DNA of 8,390 nucleotides from an uncultured bacterium (GTDB lineage Bacteria > Cyanobacteriota > Vampirovibrionia > Gastranaerophilales > Gastranaerophilaceae), in assembly GCA_947365485.1 (NCBI GenBank), contig CANAXK010000066.1:1-8390 (forward strand), written 5' to 3'. This document shows, in pieces, positions 5,943 through 8,390 of this stretch. The notes under the pieces are model-generated. The model did not search any database, had not been told where the DNA came from, and was given only the letters and a program-made list of their open reading frames with translations. A program made the translations under genes and the position numbers. Within the stretch, counting starts at the first letter, position 1. Every line of letters begins with the position of its first letter.

Positions 5943-7490
5943 ATGAACACGGGGAAGATTGTAGTAGTCGATGATGAGAAGATAGTGACCTCTGCTTTCA
6001 AGACATTGCTTAAGGTCGAGGGATTTTCTGATGCGCACTTTTTTAATGACCCTGAAGAAGCGGTTGAATTTCTGAAGAATAACACCCCGGATTTGGTCAT
6101 CTCCGACTTTTTGATGCCAAAGATGAACGGACTCGAATTTCTTTCAGAAGTCAAAAAAATGTATCCGGAAGTGAGCAAAATCCTTCTTACAGGTTACGCG
6201 GATAAAGAAAATGCGATTCGCGCGATTAACGAAATCGGACTGTATAGATATATTGAAAAACCGTGGAACAACGACGATTTGATTATCAATATCAGAAACG
6301 GGATTGAAAGAAGCTACCTCTTAAGCGAACTAAGAAAAAAGATTGCCGAACTCGAGGAAGCAAAAGGCGAACTTGAAAAATACTCACACAATCTGGAACA
6401 GATTGTGGACGAGAGAACCGCGGATTTAAAACAGTCCAACGCAAAACTCGAAGGGATTGTTAACTATTGCGCTGACGGAATCGTTATTGTAAACGAGGAC
6501 GGAATTATTGAACAGGTCAATCCGGCATGCGAAAACCTTATCGGTCTTGTTAACAGCAAGATTGTGATGTCTTCAATTGATGATTTTTTGTTCAGCAAAA
6601 AGACTTTTATCTCAAAAGAGCTGCACAAACTTGAGGAGAGCGAACTCTTCCTGAGAGATTTTCAGGTAAAAAACCCGCTAAGCTCAAGCGTTGTCCCGGT
6701 TGATATCAGCTTTGCAAGAATCAACCCTGACGATGAGTTCAAACGCTTTGTGGGCGTTATCCGCGATGTTACAGAACAAAAAAAATCCGACAAATTAAGA
6801 GACGATTTTATCGCAACTCTGACTCACGATTTGAGAACCCCGCTCCTTGCTGCGATTCAGACCCTGACTTTCTTCCTCAACGGAGCTCTGGGCGAGATTG
6901 ACGAAAAGCAGAAACTTTTGCTCTCTACCATGCAGAAGAGCAACGAAGACTTGCTCGGGCTTGTTAACGCGCTTTTGGAAGTTTATAAGTATGATGCGGA
7001 AAAACTCACGCTTGCAAAAACGAATTTCAATATTTACAACCTCACAGAGCAGGTTTATAACGAACTCAAACCGCTTGCAGAAGGCAAGAACATTGACTTT
7101 TCAATAGATTGCTCTGACAAAACAATTGTCATTAATGCTGACCGGAGCGAAATCCGGCGTGTAATCTGCAACCTGTGCGGAAATGCGATTAATTACACGC
7201 AGGAAGGCGGACGGGTCGTGATTACGATAAAAAACGAGGGCAAGGATTTGATTTTCTCTGTGTCTGACAACGGCTGCGGGATTCCGCAGGAAGATATTCC
7301 AAACATGTTCCAGAGGTTCTCACAGGGAACGAGCAAAAAACGCTCGACCGGAACAGGCTTGGGGCTTTATCTTTCACGCCAGATTATTGAATCACATGGC
7401 GGAAAAATCTGGCTCGAGAGCGTGCTTAACAAGGGAAGCGAGTTTTCGTTCCTGCTTACTGATACTGTAAAAGAGGGTGTTTTGGTATGA
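5943..7490 (+). CDS. Hybrid histidine kinase: N-terminal receiver, coiled coil, PAS, HisKA, HATPase_c
   Basis: A 515-residue cytoplasmic kinase with no membrane segment. The receiver (4-122) keeps the acidic pair D10/D11, acceptor D55, T83 and K106 (EKPW) and resembles receivers of RpfG-type regulators. A heptad-like, charged linker (about 124-170) links it to a PAS domain (about 168-280) ending in the characteristic GVIRDVTEQ. The kinase core has H295 in ATLTHDLRTPL, an N box around N410-N414, G1 DNGCGI (442-447), F box FQRF (456-459) and G2 TGLGLYL (471-477). All catalytic residues are present. The receiver at the front means it can be controlled by another kinase, for example the sensor-less one across the promoter region. 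Its own output is most likely the regulator gene overlapping it by 4 nt. The sequence around the H box closely resembles cyanobacterial kinases. The ATG at 5943 has only a weak GATGAGA upstream, so expression may be low. Confidence 0.93.
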   Translation: MNTGKIVVVDDEKIVTSAFKTLLKVEGFSDAHFFNDPEEAVEFLKNNTPDLVISDFLMPKMNGLEFLSEVKKMYPEVSKILLTGYADKENAIRAINEIGLYRYIEKPWNNDDLIINIRNGIERSYLLSELRKKIAELEEAKGELEKYSHNLEQIVDERTADLKQSNAKLEGIVNYCADGIVIVNEDGIIEQVNPACENLIGLVNSKIVMSSIDDFLFSKKTFISKELHKLEESELFLRDFQVKNPLSSSVVPVDISFARINPDDEFKRFVGVIRDVTEQKKSDKLRDDFIATLTHDLRTPLLAAIQTLTFFLNGALGEIDEKQKLLLSTMQKSNEDLLGLVNALLEVYKYDAEKLTLAKTNFNIYNLTEQVYNELKPLAEGKNIDFSIDCSDKTIVINADRSEIRRVICNLCGNAINYTQEGGRVVITIKNEGKDLIFSVSDNGCGIPQEDIPNMFQRFSQGTSKKRSTGTGLGLYLSRQIIESHGGKIWLESVLNKGSEFSFLLTDTVKEGVLV

Positions 7491-8152
7491 TAAATGTGCT
7501 GCTTATAGAAGACCACGAACTGTACAGAATGGGTTTGTCAATGCTTTTGGATAAAGCAGAAGAGATTAACCTTGCAGCAGAAGCAGCCGACGGCCTGGAC
7601 GGGATAAAAAAAGCAAGAGAGCTCTCGCCGGATGTAATTCTCATGGATATCGGACTTCCGAACGTGGACGGAATCGAGGCAACATGGAGGATTAAGGACT
7701 TTAATCCGGATGTTAAGATACTTATTTTCACCTCTCGGGACAGCGAAAACGACGTGTTCGAAGCGTTCAAAGCCGGAGCAGACGGCTATATCATGAAGGG
7801 TGCAACACCGGAGCAGACAATTTCTGCAATAAAATCAGTTTACGAAGGTGTGGGCTGGATTGACCCGAATATTGCACGGCTGGTTTTCTCCAATCTTCAA
7901 AGACCAACACCGGAGCCTGTAAGCAGTCCTGATTCAAAATCAAAAGACCGCAAAAACTCGTACGGGCTTACCGACAGAGAGCTTGACGTTCTGGAATTGA
8001 TGGTGGAAGGGCTTTCTAACCCGCAGATTGCAGACAAGCTTGTTATTACAAGAGCAACTGCAAAGGCGCATGTACACAGCATTTTGCAGAAGCTTTGCGT
8101 AACTTCGCGCACGCAGGCAACTGTTACAGCTATGAAAGAAGGATTGGTTTAA
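7487..8152 (+). CDS. NarL/LuxR-family response regulator
   Basis: A 221-residue DNA-binding response regulator. The receiver (1-125) carries E8/D9, acceptor D54 in LMDIGLP, T82 and K104, so it is phosphorylatable. A cyanobacteria-like segment WIDPNIARLV (124-133) and a polar linker (about 138-158, rich in Pro, Ser and Lys) lead to a LuxR-type helix-turn-helix (160-221) with LTDRELDVLELMVEGLSN and ITRATAKAHVHSIL. Phosphorylation of such proteins normally drives dimerisation and DNA binding. Start ATG and kinase stop overlap by 4 nt (ATGA), so the kinase at 5943 is the natural partner. The short divergent region at 5850-5942 is a plausible target, which would let the pair control itself and the pilin operon, but no clear binding half-sites could be recognised. 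Confidence 0.94.
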   Translation: MINVLLIEDHELYRMGLSMLLDKAEEINLAAEAADGLDGIKKARELSPDVILMDIGLPNVDGIEATWRIKDFNPDVKILIFTSRDSENDVFEAFKAGADGYIMKGATPEQTISAIKSVYEGVGWIDPNIARLVFSNLQRPTPEPVSSPDSKSKDRKNSYGLTDRELDVLELMVEGLSNPQIADKLVITRATAKAHVHSILQKLCVTSRTQATVTAMKEGLV

Positions 8153-8390
8153 TGTTTGAAGCTTTGGCCGGCGCTATTATGGCAATGAAGGTACATTTCA
8201 ACCAGATGAAGTATCCTGTAATGAAAAGGCAGGACAGGGCTGTTGCAGAGACGATTTACAAAAATGAAATCGACAAAGTGGGCGAGAGTGAAAAATACGA
8301 AAAGAGCAAAATGCCAGAATCCGGCTACATGACTGTGGCTGAATACGAAGCAAAATCAAGAGCCAAGACAAAAAAAGAGATTAACGAAAA
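8152..8390 (+). CDS. Unrecognised small or longer protein, 3' end outside the window
   Basis: An open frame of 79 complete codons begins at an ATG sharing one base with the stop of the response regulator (TAATG) and is still open at the window edge. AAGGA lies about 9 nt ahead, inside the regulator's last codons. The first residues (MFEALAGAIMAMKVHFNQM) are mildly hydrophobic. The rest is highly charged and rich in Lys and Glu (for example SEKYEKSKMPE, EYEAKSRAKTKKE), suggesting a helical, soluble protein. No domain or family is recognised. Stop/start coupling to the kinase/regulator pair suggests it is made with them, perhaps as an accessory or effector, but nothing in the visible part shows a function. 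Confidence 0.7.
   Translation, partial: MFEALAGAIMAMKVHFNQMKYPVMKRQDRAVAETIYKNEIDKVGESEKYEKSKMPESGYMTVAEYEAKSRAKTKKEINE

Noticed and set aside
5668..5946. Plus-strand open frame opposite the pilin N-terminus
   Set aside because: It is antisense to a well-supported prepilin signature and has the composition of a shadow frame; no ribosome binding site was seen.
7456..7770. Minus-strand open frame opposite the response regulator receiver
   Set aside because: It is antisense to a clear receiver domain and its serine-rich translation is typical of a shadow frame.

Overview
The window is 8,390 bases of bacterial chromosome with dense genes and short gaps. No transposase, CRISPR array, rRNA or phage gene was recognised. 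The best guess for the host is a non-photosynthetic relative of cyanobacteria (Vampirovibrionia/'Melainabacteria', for example Gastranaerophilales). This rests on remembered family resemblance, not on a search. The kinase at 5943-7490 has an H-box helix (THDLRTPLLAAIQTL) and the regulator at 7487-8152 has a receiver tail (WIDPNIARLV) and a LuxR helix (LQKLCVTSRTQA) that read like cyanobacterial NarL-type systems. The type IV pilin-like protein ending in a two-cysteine loop and a tryptophan-containing tail also fits.

Layout. (1) 1-2369, plus strand: the 3' part of a UvrD/Rep-family helicase ending in a sliding-clamp-binding pentapeptide, followed after 9 nt by a PHP-domain phosphoesterase. (2) 2370-2645: an AT-rich stretch with only stop-riddled short frames. 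(3) 2646-2719, minus strand: tRNA-Arg(TCT) with its own promoter. (4) 5849-2792, minus strand: an apparent four-gene operon made of a type IV pilin-like protein, a PC4-like single-strand DNA-binding protein, a sensor-less histidine kinase starting at TTG, and a receiver / degenerate GGDEF / receiver protein. (5) 5850-5942: a short divergent promoter region. (6) 5943-8390, plus strand: a REC-PAS-histidine kinase, a LuxR-type response regulator overlapping it by 4 nt, and the start of an unrecognised gene overlapping the regulator by one base.

Working together. The two divergent operons hold two kinase cores and four receiver domains, one of which has lost its phosphoacceptor. They flank a pilin-like gene and share one control region. 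The simplest reading is a surface-appendage gene embedded in a signalling locus, with the plus-strand kinase/regulator pair acting as a conventional two-component system. The minus-strand kinase lacks a sensor and probably takes its input through a protein partner. The REC-GGDEF-REC protein looks like a phosphorylation-controlled adaptor, not an active cyclic-di-GMP synthase. The helicase/PHP pair is a separate nucleic-acid repair or processing unit.
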